Below are positions 63,933-64,000 of a DNA stretch of 64,000 nt, one piece after another. Source of the stretch: Sphingobacteriales bacterium (GTDB taxonomy: Bacteria > Bacteroidota > Bacteroidia > Sphingobacteriales > Sphingobacteriaceae); the NCBI GenBank assembly GCA_004293485.1, contig RDYW01000045.1, positions 24,129-88,128 of the forward strand, written 5' to 3'. The stretch's first letter is position 1; each line of letters opens with the position of its first letter. The notes below the pieces were generated by a model. It worked only from the letters and a program-made list of their open reading frames with translations. It did no database searches and had not been told where the DNA came from. The position numbers and the translations under genes were made by a program.

Positions 63933-63993
63933 GCATAAATCCTATGGGAACAAAGTTGAGCGTAGCGAAACGAAGTTCCCATAGGATTTATGC
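63933..63993. repeat. Perfect 19-bp inverted repeat at window end
   Basis: GCATAAATCCTATGGGAAC and its exact complement flank a 23-base loop (TTGAGCGTAGCGAAACGAA within it). Strong cruciform or hairpin potential, no reading frame. Resembles a MITE- or REP-type insertion; no other copy was found in the window. Confidence 0.7.
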
Positions 63994-64000
63994 TGACAAT

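Noticed and set aside
1..64000. CRISPR array
   Set aside because: No set of identical 20-40-base repeats with uniform spacers was found. The CGGGC arrays have 6-8-base units with no spacers, and the structured repeats are far apart.

Overview
The window comes from an AT-rich member of the Bacteroidota. The main evidence is a type IX secretion C-terminal sorting domain on a giant surface protein, the gliding genes gldA-gldF-gldG, a MurF-Alr fusion, an SpmA-SpmB fusion, and promoters that fit the Bacteroidota pattern (TTG, then 18-20 bases, then TAnnTTTG). Start codons show almost no Shine-Dalgarno sequence. Nothing in the window fixes genus or species.

Layout. (1) 1-6.5 kb is a metal, probably zinc, homeostasis locus. 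It holds the end of one CobW-type GTPase, then lgt, a MerC-like protein and an FtsX-type ABC transporter with His-rich extracytoplasmic loops. These are followed by a secreted lipoprotein whose histidines sit every seven residues, a 68-residue protein, a second CobW-type GTPase and a Fur/Zur-type regulator. Three 15-bp palindromes close to TGCAACATTGTTGCA overlap the predicted -33 elements here. (2) 6.6-25.3 kb is mostly chromosomal housekeeping: rseP, dxr, msrB, gpmI, guaA, ribBA, queG, plus surface proteins and a two-gene DUF2335 module. (3) 25.4-34.1 kb has a 1714-residue T9SS cargo, mnmD and several small envelope proteins. (4) 34.1-48.1 kb has four tRNAs, recX, murF-alr, ribE, hscB, a GH43 enzyme, gldAFG, dnaN, prs, rplY and a decayed IS982 transposase. 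(5) 48.2-61.8 kb is a minus-strand branched-chain amino acid operon in the order ilvE-ilvD-ilvB-ilvN-ilvC-leuA-leuC-leuD-second IPMS-like gene. (6) 61.8-64 kb has an SpmAB-like membrane protein and a palindrome.

The most unusual parts are these. The His-heptad lipoprotein lies under putative Zur operators. A dispersed structured repeat occurs in four copies (4.4, 31.5, 49.9 and 54.4 kb). GC-rich degenerate CGGGC arrays bracket a four-helix-bundle (23S-intervening-protein type) gene inside the leu operon. An ORF6N gene sits between ilvD and ilvB. ilvC is interrupted by a 4-bp tandem duplication that shifts the frame. leuB is absent from the cluster.

Functional links. The ilv/leu operon would make valine, isoleucine and the leucine precursor if ilvC were intact. 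The zinc locus appears to couple sensing (Zur), GTP-driven metal chaperoning (CobW), membrane transport and a periplasmic or surface metal buffer. All functions are read from sequence motifs and family knowledge. No database search was possible.
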